The notes beneath the pieces are model-generated. The model saw nothing but the letters and a program-made list of their open reading frames with translations. It had not been told where the DNA came from and searched no databases. Both the position numbers and the translations under genes were made by a program. Shown here piece by piece: positions 1 to 11,037 of a stretch of 64,000 nt of DNA. Source of the DNA: Parascedosporium putredinis (Eukaryota > Ascomycota > Sordariomycetes > Microascales > Microascaceae); assembly GCA_949357655.1 (NCBI GenBank), contig CASHTG010000005.1:620001-684000 (forward strand). The letters are read 5' to 3'. Within the stretch, counting starts at the first letter, position 1; each line of letters opens with the position of its first letter.

Positions 1-1
1 G

Positions 2-572
2 GTGGAGATCGAGGAAAGTAACAAAGATGACAGGGAATTCTGGAGGGATGAGATGGGCGCAACCATGAAGACTAAAGACCTTCTAACCTCTGAAGGGTTT
101 TGCGATGCATGCCTTATTGTAAGAGAACTCACCCTTGTTGCGAAACCACCATCGATATCTGAAATGACTTACTGACCCAGACTCCACCCCGGACCACAAG
201 GATGTTACGGAGCCTTACTACCAATGTACCGTCTGCAGCAAATACGGGTTTTACCTCTGCTTCAAGTGCTATAGGCACAGCGAAATATTGCACCCTGACC
301 ACGATTTTAGATCTAGCGAGTGGGAAAGCGAGTGCGATATTGAAGAGAGCAAGGGAGATGAGGAGGAGGAGGACGATGATGATGACGACGATGATGACGA
401 CGAGGATGGAGAAGAAGACGAAGAAGAGGGGGAAGAGGTGGGCGAGGACATAGGCGAAGAGAACCTGGAAGTGGGAGAGGATCAGGAAGGGAAAGGGGAT
501 GCAGTAAAGGAAGAAGAAGGGGAAGGAAGGAAGGAAGAGCGAGAACAGGAAGGAGAAGAGAGCTTGGCCTGA
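2..572 (+). CDS. ZZ-type zinc-finger protein with acidic tail, 3' part only
   Basis: This is the C-terminal end of a gene that runs off the left edge. Two exons are visible: 2-118 and 201-572, separated by an intron that starts GTAAGAG and ends CACAAG, with a TACTGAC branch site. Joining them brings together CDAC, then YYQCTVC, then FYLCFKCYRHSEILHPDHDF. That is the Cys/His pattern of a ZZ zinc finger (CxxC, CxxC, CxxC, then two His). ZZ fingers bind protein partners such as histone tails or SUMO; in fungi they often close ankyrin or other large signalling proteins, but the upstream domains are outside this window. After the finger come about 80 residues that are almost all Asp, Glu, Lys and Gly, ending at TGA 570-572. 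An acceptor at 180 is also possible but puts the finger out of frame. Confidence 0.75.
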
Positions 573-1233
573 GATGCCTGAGGAACCCTGAGGTTAGCCA
601 CAGCTGCTCAGTGATTAATTCTACATCATAATTATCGAATTTCTAGTTTTAAGAGCGTAAATAGTGTCTCTATGTCACATTAAGAAGGGAATAGATAGCA
701 GGAATCCCTGGGCTGGTGTAAGGTAGTTAGATTTAGGGATATCGATGGATATTTCAAGTGGTGGTAATAAGCAGTAGGCTCTCCCACCTCTTGTCCAACC
801 AGCCTTGATGACAAAGCAGAGGGCGATCAATGGGGGAGCTTGCCGCCCTGTTCCGACCACAGTTTAATCTAAGACAGCCAGCAAAACAAGCTTGTGGAAG
901 CTCTGAGCAAAGACGGCATGGTTTTGATAAACTATATGAAGTTGCAGTGAACAAGGACACGGCAGACTCTCCTTTACTTGTCACTTCTTCTTAGGAGCCT
1001 CCCTTCTACCACCCTCCCTTCCTTTCTTTTCCTAATCCTTCTTTTCATTGTGGCTTGCTTCCCTTGTCTTCTGCCTTTCTTTGCGAGAAAGCTTGATTGT
1101 TCAATCATCAGTATTCCTTGATGCAATGACCTCCTGAATGCTTTAGGGACAAAATTTACCCTATCTTTTTCCCCGTCACTCCCTCCTCCAGCTCACCCGC
1201 CCTTGATTTCTTACGCACTCTGCGGACTAGACG
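573..1233. other. Intergenic, 3' region of ZZ gene and promoter of SDR gene
   Basis: No coding signal was recognised. The last 200 bases before the next gene are rich in C and T, as is common in fungal promoters. Confidence 0.5.
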
Positions 1234-2487
1234 ATGCCGACAGCTTTTCTCTTCTACGTAATCGAACACGGCTTTCCGCCAATACTTCGCGACAATGCCT
1301 CCATCATCTTCAAGACCCTGGCGACCCTGACCCTCTTCGCCCTGATCAAGTGGATCTCGAACGGGGCGTCGTATCCAACCGAGCGCAAGATGCACGGCAA
1401 GGTGGTGATGATAACGGGGGCACGTCGGGGATAGGAGCACAGTTGACCAAGGAGCTCGCGAAGCGTGGCGCCCAAATCGTGCTCCTGACGCAGGTCGCGC
1501 CGTCGGACCCATTCCTGGCTGAGTTCATCGATGACATTCGCGAGCAGACGGGCAATGACCTCGTGTACGCGGAGCAGGTGGACCTGGCCTCCCTGCACAG
1601 CGTGAGGCAGTTTGCGACCAAGTGGATTGATAACGCGCCGCCGCGGAGACTCGACATGATTGTTCTGTGCGCGGCGACGCTGACGCCCCGGCGGGACGAG
1701 GCGTGAGACGGCCGAAGGGGTCGAGGAGACGTGGATGGTCAACTTTTTGGCCAATTTTCACCTGCTAGGCATACTTAGCCCGGCCATCCGCGCCCAGCCC
1801 TTTGACCGCGACGTCCGAATCGTCATCGCCACCTGCGCCTCGTATATTGGTTCCCCGCCCCTCCGAGAGAAGCTCGACCGCACCACGTGGTCTCCCGGGC
1901 GAGCCTACGCGCGAAGCAAACTCGCCCTCATGGTGTTTGGCAGGGCTTTCCAGAAGCACCTCGATGCCTACAAGCGGCCCGACGAGCTGCCCATGAACGC
2001 GCGCGTCATCTTTGTCGACCCGGGCCTCTCGCGTACCCCTGGGACCCGGCGCTGGCTCACGCGTGGCTCGCTCACGGGCCTCGCGCTCTACCTCATTGGC
2101 TACCTCCCCGTCTGGCTGCTCCTCAAGAGCCCCCACCGTGCTGCCCATCCGTTCCTCTACGCCGCCATGGATCCCGAGCTGGGCCGCATCGGTGGCGGAC
2201 GCCTGGTCAAGGAGTGTCGGCTCGTGGACTTTGCCCGCACCGACCTGGACGACGAGGATGCGGCTAAGAACTTGTGGGAGGGGACGGATAAGTACATTGA
2301 GAAGATTGAAAAGGAACAGGCGATGGCGAGGGCGAAAGACAAACTCAAGCAGGAGGAAATGGTCAAGCGGGCCGCTGAAGCGGAGAAGGCGGAAGAGATT
2401 GGCGCATTGGTGGACGCGATCAAGAAGGGCAAACAAAAGGAAAAGGAAAAGACAGGCACGCGCAAGAGGACGAAGAAGACGACGTAG
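1234..2487 (+). CDS. Short-chain dehydrogenase/reductase (Env9/retinol-dehydrogenase-like), two frameshifts
   Basis: An SDR-family NAD(P)-dependent oxidoreductase of about 418 residues. The start is the ATG at 1234, followed by a hydrophobic segment (residues about 20-40) that may anchor it to a membrane or lipid droplet. The cofactor motif reads VVMITG then GTSGIG, the strand-4 segment is DMIVLCAATLTP, and the catalytic YxxxK is YARSK. The C-terminus is a long Lys/Glu-rich, probably helical tail rich in KEKEK and KRTKK. Yeast Env9 and WWOX/retinol-dehydrogenase-like proteins share this layout; the substrate cannot be told. The frame shifts twice: at the G run 1416-1420 (one base short, splitting the glycine motif) and at the C run 1686-1689 (two bases short or one extra). 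Similarity continues on both sides of each, so sequence error is more likely than a dead gene. No intron is needed. Confidence 0.82.
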
Positions 2488-3795
2488 CGCGAGGCAGTTT
2501 TGCTCGCCCAGCCTTTTATTCCATTTCACCGAAAATTTTCTAAGTTATTCTTCAAAGACTTTTACGAAACTATAGATCCTGACGAAATAAAAATCTTACC
2601 ATGATAGAACCACCGCCAGGCTTGGCTTGAGATGTGCTGAAGATGATTGAAGCTTCTAGCTATTCTCTGATAGAGGCCACCGCGTCCTAGTGAATCGAAC
2701 CGAAATGTGCGGTCACTCGCCCGGCAGTAATCAGGTAATACGGATGTCTTAACAGTTTGGAAGGCAACTTTTGAACGAGCGGCGCCTATTGCGTGGACAT
2801 GGTCAATGACGTCGCATATTCCCAGTGCATTAAAGCTACAAAGCGGGGTTTTCTTGGTCTCCTAGGCCATTTAATTGTGGATCAACTGCTACCACTCCTC
2901 AAGTCTGATCAGCTTTCCCTCCTTGGCGCCCGGTTAGGAACGTTACTGAAGGCTCGTTAATAGTTGAGGTAACTTGAAGCTTGTCCACACCCCAGCGCTT
3001 CTCAATTCAGTTTAGTTGGATCATTCTCACTCAAATACCCCAAGGCCCCACGATTATCCCGAGGCGGCAGGTGGGATGGACGGGACGTGGAGCGTAGAGG
3101 ACCCAGCGCGAAATTGAATTATCCGTCAGAGCTTGGTCTTAGAGTTGGGCGCAGGTAAACGGTACTTGGGCTCTCTTTGTTGATTCGTTCTTCTTCGACT
3201 TATTAGATAGGCAAGTGCAAAGCGCGCAAAGTCCTGTGGGGAAAGGAAGGGACGACTAAACGGGATCCGTGATCAGGGAGATATTCAATATGGCAAGTGC
3301 GGCCTTGACACACGCAGGACCCGCTCTGTGAGGAAGCTGCGACTAGAATCTTGAAACCCCGCCAATTTTGAGGCCAAACGAGACTGCTTCTTTCTCCAAC
3401 CCATTTATTCCGTTCCGCTTCCTTGTCTCCCAAACACCCGAAATCCATACCCGCAGCCACTCCTCCACATTCTCTACGAGCCTCCGAAATTTCGAGGCTT
3501 TTCGACGCACGCCCTCTCTTCTTCCCCCTCCCCGCTTCCTGCTCGCAGAGTTCGAGTGCTTCCAGTCCTCCCTTCTAGCGCTAAACCTCCTGCTGCTCGG
3601 TGTCCGCCGCACCTATCCAGATCCTAGGAGAACCCCTCCCCCACCTCGCTCCACCAGGTGGTGCTTCTCCTACCCAAAAACATCAATTTACAACTCCTTG
3701 TCGCTGCGCCGTTGATAGCATATTCCGAACGATACTCCCTTAGTGTAAGCGCAGCGGGCAAGTCCTGGCTGCGCTGTGCCTGCAACACCGTCGCC
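2488..3795. other. Intergenic region upstream of sec1
   Basis: About 1.3 kb with no recognisable gene. From about 3380 the + strand becomes rich in C and T, consistent with the sec1 promoter and 5' UTR. Small open frames on both strands here show no family features. Confidence 0.5.
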
Positions 3796-6557
3796 ATGGT
3801 TGTCTCTGTTGTCTTGGAGCAGCGCGATAGTATGCAACCCCTCCCACCCGCCCTCTGGCCCCAATCTTCAATTTGCGCCTTTGTTTCGATCCTATTGGTG
3901 CCCGAGAGTTGAGAATGCACTCCTGCGCATATACTTATCCGCGTGTACCTGTCGCTAGAGCGTCGCGTTTAGCTAATTCCCTTGGGCTTTCTCGCTTGTA
4001 GTCATCGTCAGCACTATTCGCAACATCACGAGAGGAAATGTAAATCGTAACCCAGCCGCCGCCAGCTCCCCGCAACCCCAACCCCCGAACTCCATATTCA
4101 GAAGCAGACGAAGATAGTACGTGCTAACCTCGGATTTGTGGTTCCTCTTCTTTGCCGGACAGTGGAAGGTATTAGTCGTGGACCAGACGTCCAAAAACTT
4201 CTGGAGAACTCCGTCCCTGAGGACGATATCCTCAACCAGAATGTCGCAAGTATGAATAGTCCTATCGCCGTCCTCTCGCTTTTTCTCCTCCCTTTTCTTC
4301 CCCTCCCACGCTTGATCCGTCTGGAGCGAAAGCAGCAGCTTTGGAGAAGCCTATATGTATCCTGGAACTGAACTGACTGTTTCGCGGCCCTGCAGATATC
4401 GAGACCCTCGAAGACCGACGGGAGATGAGCCCCGACATCGATGCCATCTACTTCCTAACACCCGAGCCTCACATTGTCGATTCTGTCACCGCCGATCTTG
4501 AGCGCGGGAGGTATAGATCAGGCTACTTGCTATGGACGTCTCTTCTCGATCCACCATTGCGCCGCCGCCTCGAGAGCTCCCCAGCCTACCGGTCCATGGT
4601 CGTGGGCTTTGACACAATACCACTAGATTTCTTCCCTCGGGAGTCTCACTTAGTGACTTTCAGGGATCCCTGGAGCTTCCCTGTACTGTATCACCCGGGC
4701 TGTAACAATATAGTCACAGAACACATGAGGATACTCGCTCAAAAGTACCAACGCTTTCCGTCCCCTCTCCCCCTCCCCGCCCTTGACTAACTTTGCAATA
4801 GATCATGAGTGTGTGTGTCGCCATGGGTGAGTTCCCCAAGGTTCGCTACTACAACCCTCTAAACCCTAGCCACGAGGCAAGCGTCCTCTCCAAATACCTT
4901 GCCCGATTCGTCAACGAGGAGCTCGAGAACTACGCTAGCTTCAACCGCAACTTTCCGCCTCCCTCGAACCGGCCCCCGAGCGTCCTAGTCATAACAGATC
5001 GCTCTATGGATCTCATGGCTCCTCTCGTCCACGAGTTCACTTACCAGGCCATGGCTCACGACCTCCTTCCTATTGACGAGCGGGAAAAGGTACTTTATCA
5101 CATGGTGGTAAATGAGGGAACCCCATGCAGGAGGAAAAGGATATGGAGTTGCAGGACAACGACAAGGTTTGGGTCGACAACCGCCACCGCCACATGAAGG
5201 ACACCATCGACAAGCTTATGGGCGACTTCCAAAAGTTCCTGGACAAGAATCCCCATTTTGCCAAGGAGGGTGCCGAATCCACTAACCTGAACGTCATCCG
5301 CGACATGCTTGCTGGCCTGCCGCAATTCCAAGAGATGAAGGAAATTTACTCTCTTCACCTGAGCATGGCCCAGGAGTGCATGAACAAATTTCAGAATAAT
5401 CGCCTGCCGGACATCGCCTCCGTCGAGCAGACATGTGCCACCGGACTCGATGAGGACTACCGCCGTCCCAAGGGCGTGCTGGAGGAAGTTGTCCGTCTCC
5501 TGGACGATGACGCCATCTCACCCTCAGACCGACTCCGCCTGATCATCATCTATGTGCTTTACCGCGACGGTGTCATTCTGGAGGATGTCAAGCGACTCCT
5601 TGCCCACGCCTCCTTGCCCGCTCGTGACGGCGACATTCTCACCAACCTCGAGCTCCTCGGGGCTCGGCCTTTGCGCGGCCTCAAAGAGGCCCGTACGCCG
5701 CCCGCACCCCTCTTCCCCATAGACCCCAAAACTGCTGCGGCTGCTGCCGGGGAGGAGTATGCTCTCTCCCGCTTCGAACCTGTTATCAAGCCGATGCTAG
5801 AAGAGCTGTGCCGCGGTACCCTCGATCAAGGCACCTTTCCTTATGTTAACGCCCCCAACGACCCAGCCGAAGACCTCGCCGCCGCCCAAGGAGGCTCACT
5901 CCGTGCTGGCAGGCCTAATTGGGCCGCCGCCGGCCGCAAAGCCCCCGAGAACCGCCAGCGCATCTTTGTCTTCATGGCTGGCGGTGCCACCTATAGTGAG
6001 AGTCGCATGTGCTACGACGTCTCGGCCCGTCTTGGCCGTGATGTTTTCCTTATCTCCAGCCACATGCTCACTCCGGCACTTTTCCTCCGCCAACTCAATG
6101 ATTTGTCTGCCGACAAGCGCCGCCTAGATCTGCCCATGGAACGACCCAAGCCGCGTGTCCCGGCCCATCTCCTTGAGCGAGAGTCTCGACCCCCGCCTGT
6201 CGCCGCCCCTCCCCAGCCCATGAGCCAACCCTCTGGCTTCAAGCCTAACCCGCCACCTCCCTCCCAGCCATCCTACTCCCAAAAGCAGCCCATTGGTCTG
6301 CCATCTCAACAGCGCATCCCCGGCGGCCTTCCTAGTAGGCCAGGCGGCGGCGGCGGTGGAAGCGGTGGTGCACCTCCCACCGCGGCTATGGGCTCTATGA
6401 CTCTAAGTTCAGGCGGCAGGACCTCTGCGTCTTCCCTACCGGTTCAATCAATGTCCCTTAGTGGCGGCGGAGGCAGCGGTGACATTGGCCGGGATGACGC
6501 CAAGAAACATAATAAATTAGAGAAGAAGCGGAGGAACTTTTGGGCATGAAGAAGTAA
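3796..6557 (+). CDS. sec1: Sec1/Munc18-family protein Sec1
   Basis: Sec1 binds exocytic syntaxin/SNARE complexes and is needed for vesicle fusion at the plasma membrane. Five exons fit: 3796-3829, 4002-4039, 4163-4249, 4396-4744 and about 4802-6557. The N-terminus (MVVSVVLEQRD, then STIRNITRGN, then WKVLVVDQTSK), the PHIVD strand, VLVITDRSMDLMAPLVHEFT and DNRHRHMKDTIDKLMGDFQK are all Sec1 hallmarks. The C-terminal 200 residues are a Pro/Gln/Ser/Gly-rich extension typical of filamentous fungi. The frame breaks at the A run 4193-4197, at the exon 4/5 junction (4745), at the C run 5121-5124 and at the T run 6538-6541. Adding one T at the last site replaces the apparent TGA 6547-6549 by an ending FLGMKK with TAA at 6555-6557. 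The ATG context GCCATGG is strong. The gene is convergent with the 4E-T-like gene. Confidence 0.93.
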
Positions 6558-7964
6558 AAGTGGAAGGAGAAATGGTGAAATGTCCCCCTTTGAATCCCTT
6601 TTCTTTATATCTCTTTTTTTTCTTCCTCCCCTCTTCACCTTCACTATTGTAGGCTGGAAGGGAGTAACGTGAGAGAGGCGTATTGTGTTTTTGTGATGTT
6701 GTTCCTATAATCTCATAGGTGGCTGATTTTCTTGTGAGAGAAGCATTGTAGAGGGATAGGGAGGGACACTGATTTAATTGTATTTTCTTTGGATAAGAAG
6801 ATAAAAAAATCCCACTCTACTATGTAACTTGATAGCAAGTAGTCTAGTGAAGGTATCTATCTCAACCTCATATCTCAAGTCACGAAATCACACAATCAGG
6901 ATGCAAGGAAAGTAAGAAGAGCCTGCTGAGGTTTCCCCTTTTAAAAAGTATTTTTTCATGTTTTCATCTTGTCCTTTCCTTCGCCCATTGCCCATCGCCT
7001 CTCGTTTCGACTGATTTGCTTTATATCTCCGGTTCTTCGAGAATAAAGACAAAAAGAATGGAATAGCACAACTACCGGTCTCGTCTTCCGGACCAACCCT
7101 CGATCCCTTCTTCAGCAAGCTACCAGGTTCTTTCATTCCCTCTTTCCCTCCTCTCCTGGAAATAGGCCTGGAAATAGCATCCTGGCCCTCCCTCTCTTCA
7201 TCCCCCGCTCTTCAATCTTTCCCAACTCCTCTCGGTCTTCTCTCCATAACCCCCCTTCCCCTCGAAAATCCTGTCTTTGAGCGTCGCAGGCAGAAGCGCT
7301 ACCTGCCTCCGCCATCTCTCTAACCCCATTCCAAACGTAGGGGACCAGTTTTCTCCTTTCCGAAGCAGAGTGTTACCAAAATCAAATGCATGTTACCTCC
7401 CCGCCCCTCCAAGCAGGCTCGCAAAAATCTCCAAAACCCAGCCGTTCGCCATGTCTCCCAGAATTCTCATGTCTCAAGTTGTCCAGATTCGGAAGCCAAG
7501 TACAAAGTTGAACAGTTAAAAAAAGAACAAGGAAAAAGCAAAGCTTGGAAAAAGAAATAAAACGGGACGGAGAGAGGCAAAGTTTCGGTGGTAACAGTTC
7601 GTAAAGCTTTTGGAGGGTGGTGGTGATGGCAGCGTATCGATATTCACTCCCAGGGTGTCGCCAAAGCAGGTGAAAGGACAGACGCATATCCTCGCTAATC
7701 CGTGGTCCATCACGAGGGAAACGTAAGATACAAAAGAAAAGAGATAAACAACCAGAAAATAAAACCCAGCCGCGAATATGCAGTACCCAAGGGATGAAGG
7801 ACGCCGCAGGTGGGGCTGAGGGGAGATCAAAATCTTCGTTGGTACCGGCACGAGTCGAGGCAGAGAGGTTGAAGAGTTGAGATAGGAAAGAAGGGTGAGA
7901 CGATGATAGAGCTTGCGCAATCAGGCACGAGAAACCAGCACATTCCACGTGCCAGACGAAGCAT
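6558..7964. other. Intergenic between convergent genes (3' UTRs)
   Basis: About 1.4 kb between the 3' ends of sec1 (+) and the 4E-T-like gene (-). It is T-rich just after sec1, as expected for a 3' UTR. No coding signal was recognised. Confidence 0.5.
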
Positions 7965-8630
7965 CTAAGACAGCTCGCTTTCGGGTAGAAGGAAAAAGAG
8001 TGTGAAGATTAGTAGCCAAGAGTGGAGGGGATCGAAGACGGGCAAACCCCGCCTCAAAGCGGCCGGCACAATGGGCTTGTGCCTCCGCTTCGAACGGCGA
8101 TTTAAGGTCGGGGAAATGCGCCCCGAGGCACTCCCGGAGGGCATGCCCCTGGCGTCAAAGTGGCCGGCAAGCCCGCCAGGGCCGCCAAAGCCGTGGACAT
8201 CAGCCGGGGGACCTCCCTGGAATCCACCTACACCAGGCGGGGGAAAGAAGCCCGGTGGAGGGGCACCAAAGATACCGGGAGGAGGCTGCATGTTCCTCGG
8301 GGGCATACCACCCATTGCCTCGGGGCCAGGGAACCCAGGTCCGCCGGGAGGGAAGCTGGGCGGATACATGCCAGGGGGCAAAGGCATGTTCCTAGAGATG
8401 CCACCGGGGAGACCGGGAGGAGGAATCATTGGCCGCTGCTGAGGGCCACCTACACCGACGACTTGGGGCATCCAGTTTGGACCGCCTGGTCCCATTTGAT
8501 CCAGGCCTGGTGGAGGGGTGGGCGTTGCAGGATCTGCGTAGGCTGCTGAGGAGGACCACGTGGTTCAGGCTCGCCGTGATGGAACGAAGGTTCTTCACCA
8601 AAGCCTGGAGGCTGGTGCCGCATCTGGCGC

Positions 8631-8662
<32 letters not shown>

Positions 8663-11037
8663 CTGGAGGTGCTGGTGCTGGTGCTGTTGCTGCTGGAGAT
8701 GCTGTGGCTGCTGGAGCTGGTGCTGGTGCTGTTGAGGATGCTGAGAGTGAGGCGGTTGTTGGTGCTGGAGCTGATGTGGCTGCTGAGATGGCATCTGCTG
8801 CTGGTGCGGTTGCTGGTGGTGTTGAAGCTGGTGTTGGTGCTGGTGTTGGGGTGCCTGTTGAGGCGGGAATCGGCCATTTTGGACGAATTCGGGGTCCCGT
8901 TCAGCGACATGGGGGATGGGTGCCGACTTTTGAGGCTGAGGCATCCGGAGCATCATCTGCTCCGTGCGGGGAGCTTCCGGTTGACTACGCATGAGGTTCA
9001 TCAAAAACTCCGTGTTGCTGTTGTTTCGAACGGCAAGCGGGTCCCCACGCTGGGCACTGTCACCACGATGGCCCACGAGGTTCTGCAAGAGCTGATCCTG
9101 GCGCGCAGCAGCGGTCTGGTGCGGGAGCATGGGCTGAGGAGCGATGATGGGGAAAGGCCAAGAAGGGCCCTTTCCGGAGTCGTCTGCTGGTGGCTCGTGG
9201 CCGCCGCTCCCATAAGGAACGTTTGCGGATTCAGGCGAGGCCGCCTTTGCGGCGGCTCTAATCGGGAATTCAGGTCCAGCGGAGCTGGTCGCAGGCGGAG
9301 CATGAGGTGGCTCAGAGAACGATGAGGGCGCCGCAGGGGCAGGGCTAACCTGCAGCGACTGTTTCTGAAGCTTCATGAGAAGCTGCTGGAAAGCAACCTT
9401 CTCTTCCTCTGGAGCGGGTAGGCCAGCTTCCTGGGGGTGTTGTTGGTGCTGTGGGTGCTGCGGATGCTGTGAGTGTTGTAGATGCTGCGGGTGCTGCGGA
9501 TGGCCGCCATTGAGAGGCCCCGAACCTTGCTGGGGGTGGCCTCTCCGGGCCTCTTCTCTTCCTGGGGAGCGTTGAAGAAGGACGTGAAACGAGACGACTT
9601 GCCCGGCAACTTAGGCCTGGGGCCACTAGCTCCGTCACCAGCGTCCGCAGCTACCCCTGAAGTGGCGGTCTCGGTAGCAGGGGAGAGGCGAATGCCATGA
9701 AAACTTGTCGGGGCCAGGTTCGATGGAGGGCGTGTATTCAGCCTTCTTGGGGGCTTCCGCTGGCGGTTCGGACGGTTGGGCTGCGGGCTTGCTCGAGGCG
9801 CCTCCATCACGGGCCTTCATGCTCTCAAGGAACTTTTTGAAGTCCTCTTCCGTGTGGCCACCAGCTTTTTCATCGGCAGGAGCATCCATCCACTCTGGGT
9901 CTCTTTCGGCGCGTTGGTCGCGGTCGCGCCCGCCCCAGCGGCGATCGTAGGTCCTATTTGAAGACCGATCCTCGAGAGCGTCATTCTCGCGATCGCGGTC
10001 CCTCCAGCTTTTGGCCCTATCGATTCGCTCACGGGCACTGAGGCCCTCATTCGCAGCTTCATTCTTGAACCAGGTGTCGGACTTGCCCCGAGCAACGCCG
10101 TTCCGGGGTCTTCCTTCGTTATTTTCGTCATTGGCGGCATCCTTGTCCCTGGATGTCGAATCGTAAGTTCGGCGATTCACATTGGGCTTGTCAGTCTCAT
10201 CTCTGTCACGAGTGCGACGGTCATCGCGGTATCGGTCAACGCCACCCATACGGCCGTTAAATCGCTCAGCGCCTTCAGGGCCAAAGCTCTTTCGCGGCTT
10301 GACAGTGCTCCAGCCCTCATTATCCTGGTCTCCCTCGCCGCGTCGTCGATAAGCAGGATTTCTTCCATCACGGAAGCGGTCCCCGGAACTAGCGCCGTCA
10401 TTGTCGGCGTTTCGCGTTCGAAAGTCGAACCGACCACCTCGTGAGTCACCGTCCTTGCTTGTCCTATCCGCGTCAAAAGTGCCCTTGGTGCCTCGAAGGC
10501 TAGCACTAGGGAAGCCGGTTCGAGGAGCACCGAAACTGCCAATGGCGGTGTCTTCGGGACCTAGCGAGTAGAGGGGTCTTGTTAGCTGCGGGGCACAAGA
10601 AGAGAAATGCCGCAAGGGTTAGCATGAGATACTCACTCGTCGTTGATCGCGACAGTAGCCTGTCAATGTTTCGGCGAGGGTTCAAGTCAAAAGAGCCAAT
10701 GGCGCTCTCCTGGGGCTTTGCTCTCTCAACCGTTGTTTTTGCTTGAGGGCGGAATGTCTCCGGTGGTGGACTACGGAGTGGCGCACGGTAAGTAAAGAAC
10801 GATAGCAAAAGATACAACAAGGAAGACGGGTGGGAGATGGAAAGGAGGGTCAATGGAAGTGAGCTATAGCACAAGGAGGTCAAAGAAACTGTCCTCTGCG
10901 CCTGAAAGGTAGGCAGATGACTGGGAACGAGCTTACCCCATCCAATCCTCTGCGGGAGGCAGCGCGGAAGGCTTGACGCATAGCGGCGAGTCTCGCAAAT
11001 GGAGTAGAAAGTCTGTTTGGTAACGTAGTGTCGTCAT
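7965..11037 (-). CDS. eIF4E-binding protein, 4E-T-like
   Basis: Three exons on the minus strand: 11037-10937, 10770-10637 and 10560-7965, about 940 residues. Near the N-terminus the protein reads RYQTDFLLHL, a canonical eIF4E-binding YxxxxL(phi) motif, followed by a Pro-rich stretch and AEDWMG. The same arrangement is known from the animal eIF4E transporter 4E-T, which represses cap-dependent translation and sits in P-bodies. The middle is highly charged and Arg/Asp-rich (two IGSF motifs, GWSTVKPRKSFG). The C-terminal half is low complexity: a polyGln tract (8630-8667), His/Gln repeats, then Pro/Gly-rich sequence. Frame breaks lie at 9700-9703, 9532-9536 and 8520-8522, all in homopolymers. 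The last residues before the stop at 7965 look atypical, so the true 3' end may be slightly different. The 4E-T assignment rests on the motif and layout, not on a family match. Confidence 0.7.
8630..8667 (-). repeat. CAG-type trinucleotide repeat encoding polyglutamine
   Basis: A run of CTG/TTG triplets on the + strand encodes at least eleven Gln in a row in the minus-strand 4E-T-like protein. Further Gln/His-rich repeats extend on both sides, from about 8600 to 8870. The opposite strand has a long Leu-rich open frame that is only a shadow of this repeat. Confidence 0.85.

Noticed and set aside
269..451. Poly-Ser minus-strand frame
   Set aside because: Antisense of the Asp/Glu tail of the ZZ-finger gene.
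1765..2529. 254-codon minus-strand frame opposite the SDR gene
   Set aside because: Antisense shadow of a GC-rich coding exon; the + strand has the SDR motifs.
8429..9325. Leu-rich 298-codon frame on the + strand
   Set aside because: It is the antisense shadow of the CAG repeats in the 4E-T-like gene.
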